DNA from: Karalla daura
Lineage: Eukaryota > Chordata > Actinopteri > Chaetodontiformes > Leiognathidae
Length of the DNA stretch: 64,000 bases
Reading direction: 5' to 3'
NCBI GenBank assembly: GCA_029224185.1
Contig: CM055197.1
Location: forward strand, 20,096,827-20,160,826
Of this stretch, positions 21,490 through 35,215 are shown in pieces. A program made the translations under genes and the position numbers. A model generated the notes under the pieces. That model had not been told where the DNA came from, did not search any database, and saw nothing but the letters and a program-made list of their open reading frames with translations. Every line of letters starts with the position of its first letter. Within the stretch, counting starts at the first letter, position 1.

Positions 21490-24400
21490 GATTTCCCTTC
21501 ACACAATTACAGCTGAGGAAATTCACGATGTGCCAGCAATCGTGGTCTGGTAATGTCACAGTTTGCACACAAAATGCAAAAACAAATATGCAAAACAAAA
21601 AAATGATGAAAAAGAATGAATGAATTTAAATGATAAATGAAATATGAAATAATATAGAACTGTTTACAGTTTAAACCCAAGGCAGCAGTAACAGTTTGAG
21701 CATTTAACTTTTAGAATAAATAATCCATAAATCTCAATATTCTTTTAGATTTAGCGATTATTAATCAAATCAAATGGGAAATACTCTGGTAGTCTGAATT
21801 GTGAGCCAGTTGGGGATCAATTTAATTTTCCACTGCTCATTCCATCACTGGATATATCAGTTATGTCACCACGTTTCATAAACACTGGCCCGAATTTAGA
21901 AACAACAGTGGCAGTGACGATGCTTTTCTTCTTTTGCATCACTATGTCAAAATTTTCAGAAGCAAACACGTCTCTTTAGAAAACAAATGTGCAACATAAA
22001 AACAAGCAAAGAGTAAAAGTGTCAAGAGTCAAGCACATTGGAGTAGCAGAGTTCAGCGCTCTGGTAGCTCTGCACCCTGGTCCTCATTTATAAAACTGTG
22101 CAGTGCTACTAAAGCATGTGCACACCACCTCTATGCATTGTTTAGGAAGAGTCTTACTGTGAGAAAGTGCAGTCTTTCACTGCAAGTCTGACCCTACTGT
22201 GGTCTTGTTAAGAGTCAGTCTCCACCAGCAGAGGGAAGAAATTCTGTGAAAATTGGTGTTTGTGCGCAAAAGAACCTTCCAGTGTCATTAGCTTTCAAGT
22301 AACAAGGGGGGGTGGGGGGGGTTGTCCCTGCAGGAATGCACCTCACACGTTGGAAATTAGCATGCTGGTTAGTGTCCTGGCTAATTTTGGATTCTCAAAT
22401 TGCCAATGATACCTGAACACCCCTGTTAGGGACATGCCACCCAGTGAGCCCCTAAAAAAAACACACGCATCTCAGATCCTGTCTGATAACGCGGCCCTTT
22501 TCTGTGACTCAGACCAACCTCCTTTCTGAATCTGACCACGTCCTGGTTTCATTCTGGTGTTTTGACTTTCTCTGTGAAATTCAAACTCATTTTACCCCTG
22601 CACCAAGCCAGAAGAACTCTTGCTAGCAGCCATAGAATTTCTCCTACACTATCATCACTTCTAGCTCTTGTAAATGAAGTTTCTTATCACCAAGCAAATC
22701 GGGTCTGTGCATTTGGGAACAGAACCACTGTCCGATACACAGGCCATCTGAAGCACACATCATGCCCACCAAATCAAACTTTGTTCTGCAAATCGCCCTC
22801 AGATACAAGTGTTTTCTCCTCGCAATGTGTTGCATGTCTTCTCTTCACTGTTTTAAACATTTAAATGAAGGACATTAATATTTATCTGTCCCATGCTTTC
22901 CCTTATCTTTTATAAGCATGTGTGGGGAAAAGCGGCCACTTCATTTACACCAACTGTAAGATTGGATGTGATTTATAAACCAAAGCTTGCGTTTGACATA
23001 CATGAACACGTCGTTATAAATCTATTGCTATATTGCTTTAAAGCAATAAGTAACTAATAAGAGTCAAGTAATCAGCAAAGTAAAACTACTTACTTTTGAA
23101 AGTAAGCAATCAGTGAAGTAACTACTATTTTCTTGCCATTCTTAATTAAGCATTACACTGAAAATACAGTTGCAATAAAATCATTTCAGAATTCCCCACA
23201 ACACATTACAAATGAACTGAAAGCACTGACAAAACTGATATGACAAATATATATATATAACAAATATGAATATGATGAATATCAGTGTGATGTGTTTTTG
23301 TCTGCCCATGAAGATGGGAATGTCTGCCTACCCATTCTTAGTCCCTCAGGTCATTAGTATTCACCTCTCCCAGGTCATGTCATAATTGCCATTTCCTGAG
23401 TAATTGGCTTGATGTGAATTGACAAGAGAAGGATTGAACCTGAGTTGGTCAGTCTTTCTGTAAATTTCCGACAAATATGTCAAGGAATTACAGTACTGAC
23501 CATCCAGGCAACAGCAGGAGTAGCAGTAACAGTAAAGGGCTGCAAATATATGCACTTGTTACATTACTAAATTAAATGACTGTGCAACAATTGTTGGCTT
23601 GACTCAACTCCTCTAACTTAACTCCTTCTACATTAATCTCCTATATATGTTTTTAACAGAATTCATGGTTAAACATTGCCCTTAATATCACTGAAAACAT
23701 CATGAAACAGAATAAATGTACATTTATTGTAAACCATGCATATGCAACAGGCAGTATTCCACATAATGAACATTACACTTATTTTGCAAAATTCACTCAA
23801 ATAAAACAAAATTCAAACCCTACCTTTTTGCCTTGCTATCAGCAAGTCTCACTCCTCATTATCAAACAGGTAATTTAACTAATGAGAATCTCCACAGGAG
23901 TCTATAGTGGTCTTTAAGTTGAGAGGGCGAATGTCGCAATCATTTTCAAGCCAACTGCATTGTCTGAATGCAGACGAGGAGACAGAGCAAGACAAGAGAA
24001 GGACACATGGAGGCAGGGTCCAATCCTTAACACCTTCTCAAGTGACCTTCAGTAGATGTCTAGCATTCTAACAATAGCAACCTCATCTGAAACCACTGTG
24101 GGCTCAGATTTCAAACTTAAGAGGGACAAGGTGCCTCACAACTTCCCTTGTATGCACATGTGATTCCAGAAGTCAGAGATGCAAGGACTATGGACAGCTG
24201 AGAATTGGACCTTCAACAGAGTTGCTGACTGCTCCACAGATGCTTTGAATAGATAAGCTAAAGAAAGCATTCAAAATTTTGATATGAAGGCTAATGCACT
24301 GGCAACATTATGTAGGTCTATTCTACAGAGGACAAACTAAAGAACATCCTGTTTATACTCGGTGTAGACAAGCTCACCTTGGGGCTGTTCATTTTGTTTG

Positions 24401-25494
24401 AGGCCTAAACGTGACATCAGTGCCATCCTGTAACTACTTTATAAATTCAAAAAAGTGTCTTCGGTTTCAATAAATACAAATTATTTTTAGCCCACTGTGA
24501 CTTTGTCAAGGTCAAGATGGTAGCTGTCAAGTGCAAATCTAAATTAAAGTGGGACTGAGACCTGAGACCTTGGTGATCTAGCAGGTGATGCTATCAGTGG
24601 ATGTTTATTATAGTTTTGTTGATGGAGACTTTGTTGTTGTGTATTGCTACCTATGCATTACAAGGATGGACTAGCAGGAATTATGAAACAAAGCAATGCC
24701 ATTGATATTTTGTACAAAATTTACTTTTCATACGTTAACTGACTTTCTTTTTAACTGACTCTTTTGAATAATGTTTTTTGGACCAAAATGTGCATCAATG
24801 AATCATACTGTATAGCAGTATAGCAACATTTGAGATATTTGCTTAAACCAATATAAAATAACCTGAAGTTGTTGTTAACCATACCTTAAACAAAAGCTCT
24901 GCTTTGCACTTCAAGTCGCAATTCTGCAAAAGACTTAACATAAGACAGTTCGTTCATGAAATCTAAGTTTTTCTACCATTGGAAAAACACATATATTCAA
25001 TACCCAAATACATTGGGTATTGGGACTATGAGGGAAGCTGGACAGAGAATTAGCCCTAATCTAAACTGTTTCAAAGTTTTATTTTACAATAAGGACATTC
25101 CAAAACAAGTATGTCCACTCTCTACTCAGACTTTATCTAGAATATTTCAGTACTATACCATATCACATTGCCATATCATATCTAGAATATAGCAGGTTGG
25201 CTAGGTTAGGAGGAAGTGGACTTTGTGAATCTAGTTGGCGCAAACAATGCAATCTATCTCAACCTTCTACAGCAACAAATATTTGCAAATACGACAAATA
25301 GAACAACATGACCATGACCATGACCATGGGTCCCATGTAGGAGGAACAGTGTCAAACATTAATATGCTCAGGTTGCGTGTTGCAGTCCTTTACATTCACA
25401 ATACAGAATGGGTTCAGTCCATTGATAGCTGAATATGTACCATTGGAGCAGTATAGATACTTTCAGAAAGATACACGACTACCTGTGTTTTCTT
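21490..25494. other. Intergenic, no gene supported
   Basis: AT-rich DNA with only short, shadow-like open frames. TTTATAAA-containing segments near 22090 and 22970 look like ends of a small inverted element, but I could not define it. The one notable segment is the paralogous block at 24073-24245. Confidence 0.5.
24073..24245. repeat. Paralogue of the 4290-4437 block
   Basis: Shares TTTCAAACTTAAG, GACAAGGTGCCTC, CTTCCCTTGT and GACAGCTGAGAAT in the same order as 4290-4437. Located 2.7 kb after this MYH stop, against 1.9 kb after the upstream one. Out-of-frame indels show it is non-coding. Confidence 0.6.
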
Positions 25495-26542
25495 AGAGGT
25501 TTTCTTAGCCCTGATGAAAGCCTTACCCGGAAACGAACTACATTGTGATCCCAATTACAAGACACACTCATGTGCTCTGCCATTTTGTTTGTAGTTTTAA
25601 TTTGAGTCAGAAGGGAGGAGGGGAGAGAAAAATACCTTCCCTTTGAAGTTTCCTCCTGGTTTTGGACTATGTTGCTTGTCAGAAGGTCTTGTAGTAGGAT
25701 CTTCTGCCTCTTTGCTTTCCCAAGAGTCTACGGAGGTGGGGTTCAGAGGGTCTGTTTCAGGTTGCCATGGGGTTTGCAGATTGAGTTTCAGGCCATTTGG
25801 TCCATTTTTGGGAAATGGCCAATGTTCAAAGACCCACCTTTTGAAAAGTATGACTCCGATCAGGACCTAACCAGCATATACCGGCTCGTCCAGGGACCCC
25901 TACAACATACTGAAATTTCAGATTCATAGCATCTTAAAAAAGGGATCTCCTCCAGAATGGCCTCCAGAATCTGATGGTCTAGTTGGCTATAGATTTTATA
26001 GCACCTCATTTTGGAACCAGGCCCTCCTCCTCAACACTTTGAGCTAAGAGGCAGAAATTTTACTATGTTCATTTGTAGGTCAAGAGCATCCAGCATGCTG
26101 AGTTTCAGAATCCTGCTACCTATGGAAGTGTCTGAGATTGCATGATGGCACCCCTCAAGCAGAACGCACCCACAGCGACAGCCTATATCGCCTATGCCAA
26201 AAACCAGCCCTGCATGGACTTTGAAGCTCTAAGAATGACATTCTAGAATGTTTACAGGGGGGTCAGAGGCAGTGGCATTCAAGCAGGCCCCAAAATCTAT
26301 AGGCTTTCAAGGTTCCTGATCAGAATTTGTTATTCTCATCAATCGTTATTCTCATCAGAGCTAAGAAATTCTCATCTACCAAGTCAATATTCAAACTTCA
26401 TTTTTCTCTCCCCTCCTCCCCTCTGACTCAGGCACATTAAAACTACAAACAAAATGGCGGAGCACATGAGTGTGTATTGCAACTGCAATCGCAATGTAGT
26501 TCATTTCTGGGTAAGGCTTTCATCAGGGTTAAGAAAACCTCT
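25495..26542. mobile_element. Fold-back element with about 140-bp terminal inverted repeats
   Basis: Left arm 25495-25633 (from AGAGGTTTTCTTA through CATTTTGTTTGTAGTTTTAA to GGAGGGGAGAGAAAAAT) is the approximate reverse complement of right arm 26399-26542. The 765-bp interior contains no transposase-like frame. Long inverted arms around a non-coding core define a non-autonomous fold-back DNA element. The family is not recognised and I did not find a clear target-site duplication. Confidence 0.6.
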
Positions 26543-27159
26543 TTCCGGTCAATATTCAAAGACATATGTATAACCGTGACGTGTATATTTATTAAATATG
26601 ACACAGTACGTTATAAATCATAAACATTTACATGTATTAGTACTAGTGGAAGAGTGGACACTGCATAGCCAGCTTGTCATGTTTTGTCAGTCATAAGAGC
26701 AGTTGTAGAAGCCCTACACTTCGGACGCTTTATAAGTTCAGTGTCGATTCCTGTCTCACCATAAACCATAACAATTACCAGGTGGTAATAGGTGGTGAAG
26801 TGTAGGTGATTGAATAATAATTGGCTTGTGTATGCAGAGGTAGAAAGGAGAAAACAGCTGCAGATGTGTAGATGAATGAAATCAGGGAAGAGTCATCAGT
26901 CTTGTTTTATAGTTTTAGTGTTCTTTTATATGTATATGTGATGTACAGTACATTGTGTCAGCTATGGTTTTTGAAGTGCTTCATAGGTGAAGCTATTATT
27001 TTTTAAATTCAATAAAAAGCATTTAAAAAAAAATCAAAGTTCATGTTAGTGACCTTGTGATCGTTCATTCCCCTATCCCGTTGCAGATCTGCAGTCAGTG
27101 CAAAGAACAGATGTGATGAATAGCATCAAATCTTTTCCACAACCAATTTTTTTTTTCAA

Positions 27160-27459
27160 CAGTGGAAACTTGAGATACAAAATAAATTTGTTCCGGAGGG
27201 GCTTTCCTACCTTAGAGTTTTATAATGAAAATACAAAAAACAGTCGCGTAGGGTAAATATATGACTGTTTTAATCTCTTATTAAAATAAATGACTGTAGT
27301 GTAAAAAGGACCGGGAGGACCGCTGTCGGGTGGCACTTTCAATTTTCAATTTTTGAATTTTAATATGTTTTCGTTAAATGGGACGGAAATTTCTTCAAAG
27401 CCCAATTCGTATTCTGAGTTTTTCGTATAATAGGGCATGCGCGAGTTGAGGTTCCATTG
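27160..27459. mobile_element. Tigger/pogo-like MITE, copy 1
   Basis: Begins CAGTGGAAACTTGAGATAC and ends GAGTTGAGGTTCCATTG followed by TA. The interior shares TCCGGAGGGGCTTTC and GGAAATTTCTTCAAAGCCCAATTC with the copy at 36663-36958, in opposite orientation. About 300 bp with CAGTGGAACC-type ends and a TA flank is typical of pogo/Tigger-derived MITEs. Confidence 0.6.
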
Positions 27460-27498
27460 TACCACTTAAATTTGTCTGATCAGATAAAGGAAGAGAGA

Positions 27499-27535
27499 TT
27501 TAATTAATTAATTAATTAATTAATTAATTAATTTT
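27499..27535. repeat. (TTAA)n simple repeat
   Basis: Eight to nine tandem TTAA units. Confidence 0.95.
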
Positions 27536-27681
27536 TAACAGTGAATAAAAGAAAAAAAACAGCATCAAACTAGAATAGATAGTAGATTTTGAATGAGACA
27601 AGTGCAGTCCATTACAGATGAATCACCTGTTGTTCCTCTTCGCTATATAAAACCTCTAAAGCAGTACCGACTCCTCTGTTG

Positions 27682-27780
27682 TGCGTCATAAGCTGTCGAA
27701 TTAATCATCACTGCTGTGAAGGCAGGCAAAAGGAATTTCACAGGCTATCTTTGTATTTAAGGACACAATATCATGCCAGA
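27682..27780. repeat. Paralogue of the 4789-4905 block
   Basis: Shares GCGTCA.AAGCTGT and GGAATTTCACA.G.TATCTTTGT with 4789-4905, in the same orientation. Confidence 0.5.
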
Positions 27781-28299
27781 AGGCAAGGACAAGGGCAGGG
27801 ACAAGGGTATAGCCATCTTCTGAACCTTGACTAACTTATTTTAAACATCTAGTGGTGTGACTGTGATACCATGTAGTAACTTGAGTTTGACCTCTCCATG
27901 TGACTAAAAAAATCTTTGTCTTGAAAATGGTACTGCTGCTAATTCTTATTTAGTTTTTTTTTTTAATTAAATTTTAAGCAAAAACAACTTTGTAAAAATC
28001 CCATAGCATAGGTTGACTGAATTTGTGCACAGTTAAGTCAACAATAACACAAGAAATATTCATTTTTATCTTGCTTTGACAGAGAGCACTCAACACTAAA
28101 AGCAATGCTAATAAGGAAGAAAGGCATTTCAAGAAACAACGTGACAAGTTGTATTCATCTTTCAGTTGGTCAAAAGGAAAGAAATATTCCATCTATAAAC
28201 AGGGTTTTCATGTTCTCATATTTTTAGAGAATACGCTGCAGCAGTGTTATTATTTTACATATTGTAAGGACCAAGGGCTTCCGTTAATTTTTTTCAAGT

Positions 28300-28640
28300 T
28301 AGGGTGTCAGTCTGCTCTGCCCCTGGTCTACTCATCGTCATACCCCTCCTTTCAACCACCCATGCAGCCACATCCCCCCATCAGCTGAACTGCTCTCACC
28401 TGCTCACCACCTACAATCAACCCAGTATACATAAATCTCAGTCACACACACTCTGCCGTATTGTCTGCCTTCCGATGATGTCTGCTGATCTTTGCCTGCT
28501 CTCATTCTGTCTGTCCGGGCTGGCATCACTGTCACGCAATTCGACGTGACAGTCCCTGCTCAGGTCTTCATCCCACCTTCAGAGCAGCACCAGATGTGAG
28601 TTTCACTCAGTCATCAGTTTTCCCTGCACTCATTAAACCA
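28300..28640. repeat. Possible LTR-type or other dispersed repeat
   Basis: C/T-rich sequence with tandem CTGCTCACC-type phrases and a TATACATAAA box. It resembles in style the segment at 47110-47440, which lies next to gypsy coding relics. Boundaries are not defined. Confidence 0.25.
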
Positions 28641-28999
28641 GTGATAAAGATGAGAGTGCTGTACTGTTCCGCTTCATGAATCACATGCCAACATTTTCTT
28701 CCAAGCACACCTGGATTGAGATTGTCCCTGACAGCATCTGTACAGCTGTATGCCTAAACATTCAATAAAATGCTGTTTTCAAAGAAAAATGATTTGATTG
28801 TACTGCACTTGTACATCTTGGCATGGGCCATTGACCTGCATCAGCTGACTACTATCATCTCCTCCTCTAAATCATCGACCTGCCTCCTAGACCCAATTCC
28901 CACTAAGCTGTTTGAGGAAGTGTTGCCTTTAATTAGCAATTGAACTGGCACTTAAAACAAATGAAGTTGAGTTGAGTTGAGTTGAGCTAACACAAACAA

Positions 29000-29990
29000 G
29001 GCTAGTTGGTTGACTGGGAAACCAGGCAGGACAATAGGACAAAGACAATGTAGTCAAGAACGGAAAGCAGGTCAAACCGGGAGGTTAGGAGAGGAAGGAC
29101 ATTTAGTGAACAGGTGCAAGCCAGGTCACAGGGGAGTTGGATTAGCCGAGCCGAGAAACAAAAGCAGGTCAGTCCAGGTGAGCAGGAGACACAAAGACAC
29201 AAATGACGTCTGAAAAAGGGTAGCTGAAGCAGGCAGGAGACAGGATTAGGTGTCAAAAAACAGGCAGGGTCAGAACTAGGCAGTCAAGGCAGGACTAAAA
29301 ACTGGAGAGTCATGAAGAGGTAAAAAAAACATGTCCCTGATGATAGGCAGAAGTGGAGCCAGAGGTGGAATCAAAGGACTAGGGACCACTGGCTTGATGT
29401 GAGAGACGTCAAAGTTAGGTGGATCCTCATCGTCCGGGGAAGCTTCAACCAAATCATGGCTGGATTAATATTCCTCTCCACCAGGAAAGGACCTGCGAAT
29501 TTATGTGTCAGCTTGTTGGACCTCACACCTAGCCAGACCTTCTATTCCACCTGATAGCATGGGGCTGGCATCGTCTGGCATTGCCTGCTACAGCATGACG
29601 AGAGTGGGCCTGCAGCAATGACTCATAAGTCCTCCTCCAGACCCTCTGGCACCGTTGAATGTAGCGTTGCACAAAGGAACAAGATACCTCCCTCTCATGT
29701 AGCTGGAAGAGAGGATCTTGATAGCCATGAGAACACTGAAATGGGAAAACATCAGTGGAGGAACGTTATGGTCATATTCTGCCCAATCCAGCAGGGAAGA
29801 CCAAGCTGAGTGATTGGCAGAGCAAAGGCAACACAACACAACACAGGAACAAGAACTGAGATAGGCCGACACAAGATCCATGACAAAAATTATAAGACTA
29901 ATACTGGAGGTTGATAAAAATCTGCTTCCTTCAAAATAGATATTGTGAAATATTTTTTGCTCTTTATTGACCAAAATCAATATCTGCATT
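29000..29990 (-). mobile_element. Ty3/gypsy integrase-end relic
   Basis: Minus-strand translation around 29380-29560 gives NKLTHKFAGPFLVERNINPA followed by a histidine-containing FDVSHIKP-like end (frame broken). This is the pattern of the integrase C-terminal part of fish gypsy elements. Sequence to about 29700 fits the preceding integrase segment. The 29000-29340 part is purine-rich and could be the element's 3' untranslated/LTR side. Frames are broken; the copy is inactive. Confidence 0.55.
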
Positions 29991-30036
29991 TATATATATT
30001 TTAACATATATAAAGGACCTCATATTACGACCTCCA

Positions 30037-30210
30037 TTAATAATCTGGCACATTGTCATAAGCAAAGAAGATGTTTATACATTTGATGGGAAAGGTGGTG
30101 GGGAAGCACCGTGATGGTCAGCATCTTGAGACTACAGTTGCCGGGAAGTGACAAATGCCACCAACATACATTTCCTGTGGGCCAGCACAGAAACATTGGA
30201 GAAGATCAGC
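30037..30210. repeat. Paralogue of the 1981-2157 intron block
   Basis: Shares TTAATAATCTG.CACATT, GCACC.TGA..GTCAGC and CTGTG.G.CA.CACAGAAA with 1981-2157. On the minus strand both copies carry a CACAG acceptor-like site at the same place. A one-base indel separates their reading frames. Confidence 0.55.
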
Positions 30211-33116
30211 TTTTCATGAGTAAGCAGGGGAATGGAAATCATAAATGTGGCCAACCTGAGAACTTCAAAAAGGATGGAAGATCAAACAAACAGACAACAG
30301 TCAGGAGAAAAAAAGAAAAGCAACTGACCAAGTAAAATTTAAATGAACATTGATCCAGGAATCTGAGAACGAAGAGGTGGAACCAGCACGGCTCATTCTC
30401 CGATCACTGACACTCGCACACACAACAGAATCAAACTCGCATCTTTGATCATACTCATCTTCACCATTCTGCATGGAGTTTCTTTTTGATCGAAAGACAT
30501 TTTTGTTCTTTTAGTTTTGTTGAGTGAGGGAGATTTTTGTTTTGTTTTTAGTACATGTCATGCTTGACAAATTATGTTGATGATCTGATAATTTGAATTG
30601 ACTTGAAATATACATAATCAAAACTTAATTGATTTGGTTTCCTTATGTCATTCTTGTAGTGAGAAGGTATAGCTCTACCACCAAACGAAAAACAACTCAA
30701 TATTTGCCAGTGCTTTTTAATTCATTCATTCATTTTTTAATACATTTTGTCTCTTTTACTGTTTCACCAACAGATGTCGCTCTTGGCCTAGGAACCACTA
30801 CCCAATGTCAGTGCCAGTTGCACTAATGATTGTGCGACAGAAACAATATGTCAACACAGTAAAATATCTTGCCAGATTGGATCAATTATTTGCAATATAA
30901 TACCTCCTCCTAGGAGATGATGTTAATGTTATATCTAGATATTATCACTTTTTTCTTTTAGCTTGATTTTTTTTTGGTGCCCTCCCGGCACTTAGTGCCC
31001 TATGTGTAGTGTGTGACGAGTGATATGGTAGCACAGGCGCAGATACAGAAGCAGCTTCTCTGCTATGCAAAATGTATGTGCATCAATCTATGCAGGATAG
31101 AAAGATATAATTTATTAGTTTGTTAGTTAGTTTGTTTATCATGTTATAACTTTGAGTTACTTTATTCTGCATGAAAAGTGCTTTATATATAACCTTTTAA
31201 TTGACTGATTGAGCCATTCAATGATCTGCCATTTCACAAGTTTGGACGCACAGGGACCAGACATGTATCTGAAGGCTGAAATCAGGATGATGGACAGAAC
31301 TAGCACACATGAAAACAGAAGAGTCATCAAGGAGTGAATTTTATGAGAGAAAGCCTGATAATGGTCTAGAGCTGTTTAATAAATAAATAATACTGCTATG
31401 TTAATTTACACTGTGTCACTTAATAAAAGTGCATAGTGTAAACTGAATCAGAAGACATGACACAACTGTGTATTTTGCTCATCTTTTTATTTTAATGATT
31501 AATATTCACATCACTGGTTTACAATTAATCACAACGAACATCTCTTTCATACCACATATTCAGAGTTGAAGGGGAGAGATGAGCTCTATCTAATAGGACA
31601 GATGCCCCTAACAACAAATCTGTTGTCTCCTACATGCTCCTCTATGGTGTTGGTGCCCTACAGAATAAAGCAGCACACACTACAATGTGTCCACTCCACA
31701 GCACTGAAAAACACATTCCATTTGTCTGTTTGAGACTGTAATGACACATTTTGGACCTGTAACTGATATTTAATTGATTCAACACAAAACCGAATATTAG
31801 AAATGAGGAATGTCTGAAAAACAATGTGGTACACAGAGTTGTACAAGGTGCCTTCTTAGATGCACAAAAAGTTAGTTTACTGGTTATAGTAGCTGATAAG
31901 ACAAACTAGGAAGAGTGACTTTTCAGTGCTGTGATGCTGACAAATCTCTGTAGGTGGAAAACAAAGCTAGAGGCTCCCGGCGCATATCTACCAACACTTC
32001 TCTTCTGAATTAGTCCTTTGTCCAAATTACTTTGTATCTTAGGGTCGTTCTGTTTCAAAGATGCTGTATGATTGATTGAGCCTTCTATGATTTGTCCTAT
32101 GCTTTAGTGCTACTGTGCTTTAGTGCACATTGGTTACAATTTCACACTAACTTAATTTTTATTACCAAAATTGAGAGGAAAAATTAGTCATAATCACTGT
32201 TAATCATTCCTGTGTTGGTAGGTATGTCAAGGTGTCTAAACAGGAGCTGCCTTATACAGACCTTCCATGCATGCCTAAAGACAAAGTCTGGTTAAGTCTA
32301 CTGTAACAGAGCAGTGGTGGAAGAAAGGGCTGACCAGTGTGTGTCAGGTGCTAGAAGTACATTGGTGCATTTCAAACCAAGGTGGAAACTTGCTGTTTCT
32401 GTCGGTTTCAGTGTGCCAAATAATTCTGTGGGATGTTGTTTTGTTTTCTGTGATCCCTTGTTTTTGTGATCCCAGGTTTCATTCTGTAATGCTTTTGTAA
32501 AGTTACATGCCACAGACAAACATCAAATATGACACACACTGTCCCCCTTCTGCTTGTCAGTTTGAATCCAGTAAATTGCTTTTCCATGTGATCAACCTAT
32601 CAAAACATAACAGAAACAAATCTCATACACATATTCATAATCTTGCATTTTTAATACATTTGAAAAACATTCTTGAAACTTCAGCAGCCCTTTTCTGGGG
32701 GGGAAAAAGGCAGACTCTGAAAAAGGAAAATGTACACTCTTCCCTTCATGCTTTCAGTCAGTAATACCATGATCAACCTGAGGGGTAACAGGTTTAAAAA
32801 TGTGAAAGCTTATCTGTCAACATATGCTACACCCTTGAAGTATGTTTTTTTTTGCCTTTTTTATTTGATTTATTTGAGTTATCTCTGGAGTGGTAAAAAC
32901 ATAGTGGAAACTATATACAACAGACACTGTAGGATACTAGTGGAGGGCTGCTATTAAAGCTGTTTAATAGCAACTGGGGGGTCAAACAGTTGTGATTTTA
33001 CATCAGAATTAATCTGATGATTACCTTGCGTCCAAACTGCAAAGCTGCTATGCTAAACTTTTAACTTTTTTGTTATTTTTTGAAATGTTATGTTGTTTGT
33101 TGTAACATTTCTTTAG

Positions 33117-33245
33117 GATTTTCTGACTGTGCTTAGTTCAGTATTTAATACATCAAAATGTGAACCTCTGTGTTACAAAAGCCAATCTGATCAGAAGGAA
33201 GACAACTTAATGCACTATTCCCACTACAGAATTTGCAGGCTGTTT
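33117..33245. repeat. Direct repeat, copy 1 (partner at 35087-35215)
   Basis: Starts AGGATTTTCTGACTGTGCTTAGTTCAGTATTTAATA and continues with CTATTCCCA.....AGA and CCAACTTGG. The partner 1.97 kb away is nearly identical over the first 50 bases. Confidence 0.75.
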
Positions 33246-35086
33246 TTGGGTCCAACTTGGTAATATACTGCTGCATTAATGGCATTTTGGAGCCTTGCTA
33301 ATTCACATTTAAAGATTAAAGAAAGGACCACACTACACAGTCCTAATGCATAAATTTCTTCTGTGATTACGAAACATCTTAAGGGGACATTGGAACAGTT
33401 ATAATCTCTGCTGTAGATGAGGGAAAATTAAAAGCATGGAAAAGCTCCATGTGCATAATGAATGTAAAATTAAAAAAAAAAAGTCTGCTTGTTCTATAAT
33501 GACTTAGAAACAAAATGAATCATTGATTTCTTTTTGTCTTCAAAATAAGCACAAGACGTTAACAGTCTTTTTTTTGATACTATGTCTTAAATATTCTGTT
33601 TACGAAAAAGAAAGAGAAAAGATGAAACTAAAATTTCAAATATTTCCCAAAAACTAGGTTGCACATTTTCAACTAAATTTCAGTGTGTTGACACAAAAAA
33701 ACAACACCTAATTACAATATGTGGTTGGGACTTTATTTTTTGGCCATCATGAGTAAAAGATTTCCTCAAAGCTCTCTGACTGATAGGATTCTGTTCCATT
33801 GTGAACAAAATATGGGATGCTTTTTAATGATCTGGAAGCTCCTACTTAAAATGTTAATCTGATTTTTTTTTCTAATTAATGATTAAATTAATGAATAACC
33901 TTTGATGGTAAACATGACTTTGCAGTTTGGTCACAGTAATAACCAGTGACTGTTGACAGAGGCAACATGAGGGAGGACTGTAATTGAGTGTTGGAAGCTG
34001 GAAGTTGAGTGTTAAAGCATCATAGCAACAAGAGGAAGTTCCACTAAAATCTTTTGACTGACCATGATAACGGGGCACATATGTGTCATTCAAGATACAT
34101 AACATCAGGTCTTCCCATCATTTGGTAACACACTCCAATGCACAACAAGACTATTACTTGTTTCTATTTTATATACAGTACATAAACCACTGTCTACACC
34201 CATCAAAGTGCTTTCATCCCTTTATTCCTCTATTTCCAAAGAAGGTTCAAATAATTGTTTTGATTTATGAGCCACTTGTATCAGCTTTTGTGGTTAGGTT
34301 ACTCGTGGGAATGATCTGGAGGAAACAGTTAAGTATTAAATATGTTAATATGTTGCCTTTAGCAAATTAGTCTTTTTGCCTTTTAAAATCAGTTGCTTTT
34401 TGATCATCACAACCTAATCCAAACTAGCAACACTATTATGCTCTCAAAAGCACACGCACACGGTACACAGTTGACAATGTTTTAGTAATATACAGTTAAG
34501 CAACATTTTATCATTTCAGTGCTTGGATTAATGAACAAGACTGTGTTTTAAGGGGAGCTCTATTCAAGACACTAAATATATAGTGTGTCCATCAAAGCTA
34601 GTTAAAATGAAAATATTACAGGACTCTACAGAATCTTCTGGTGATGGAATGTTTCTCATTAACCTTTGTTAAGTCTCAGAGCCAGACAATCAGTGTTCTG
34701 GAGGCTAAGCAGCGCTCTCTACAGGATGGATGCAGTAGCAACACTTCACACATCTGACAACGATGAAAACACCCCACAAATACATTACTGATTCTTCATT
34801 GTTTTAGTGGAAACCAACGCAATTTACTATGCATAGAATTACAGTGAATAGACAGGGCTTTCTCTGTTCACATGGCTGCTTCTACCCATCTGATGGGTGT
34901 GACACAAAACAACACTTTGGTTTGTAAATTAAAATGGCATCACAGTGTTGTTTTTTCTAGAATCAAAAATGCAAAACCAAATTGGGATGTAAAATGAAAA
35001 AGGTAGACTTCTGTCCTTTTCTTTTTAAACTGATCAAAAGTCATAATCCCTACAATTTTGAACTAATTTCTATTGACATTTGATTA

Positions 35087-35215
35087 GGATTTTCTGACTG
35101 TGCTTAGTTCAATATTTAATAAATCAAAATGTGGACTCAAATTCATTCACTATTCCCAACAAGAGAATTTGAAATTTGGGACCAACTTGGCATTTCGGGG
35201 TATTGTTAATTCATA
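35087..35215. repeat. Direct repeat, copy 2 (partner at 33117-33245)
   Basis: Same orientation and order of motifs as the first copy, with small indels in its second half. Confidence 0.75.

Noticed and set aside
21490..31500. A third MYH gene after the complete copy
   Set aside because: I looked for P-loop, IQ and rod exons in this interval and saw none. Only non-coding blocks resemble the MYH flanks.
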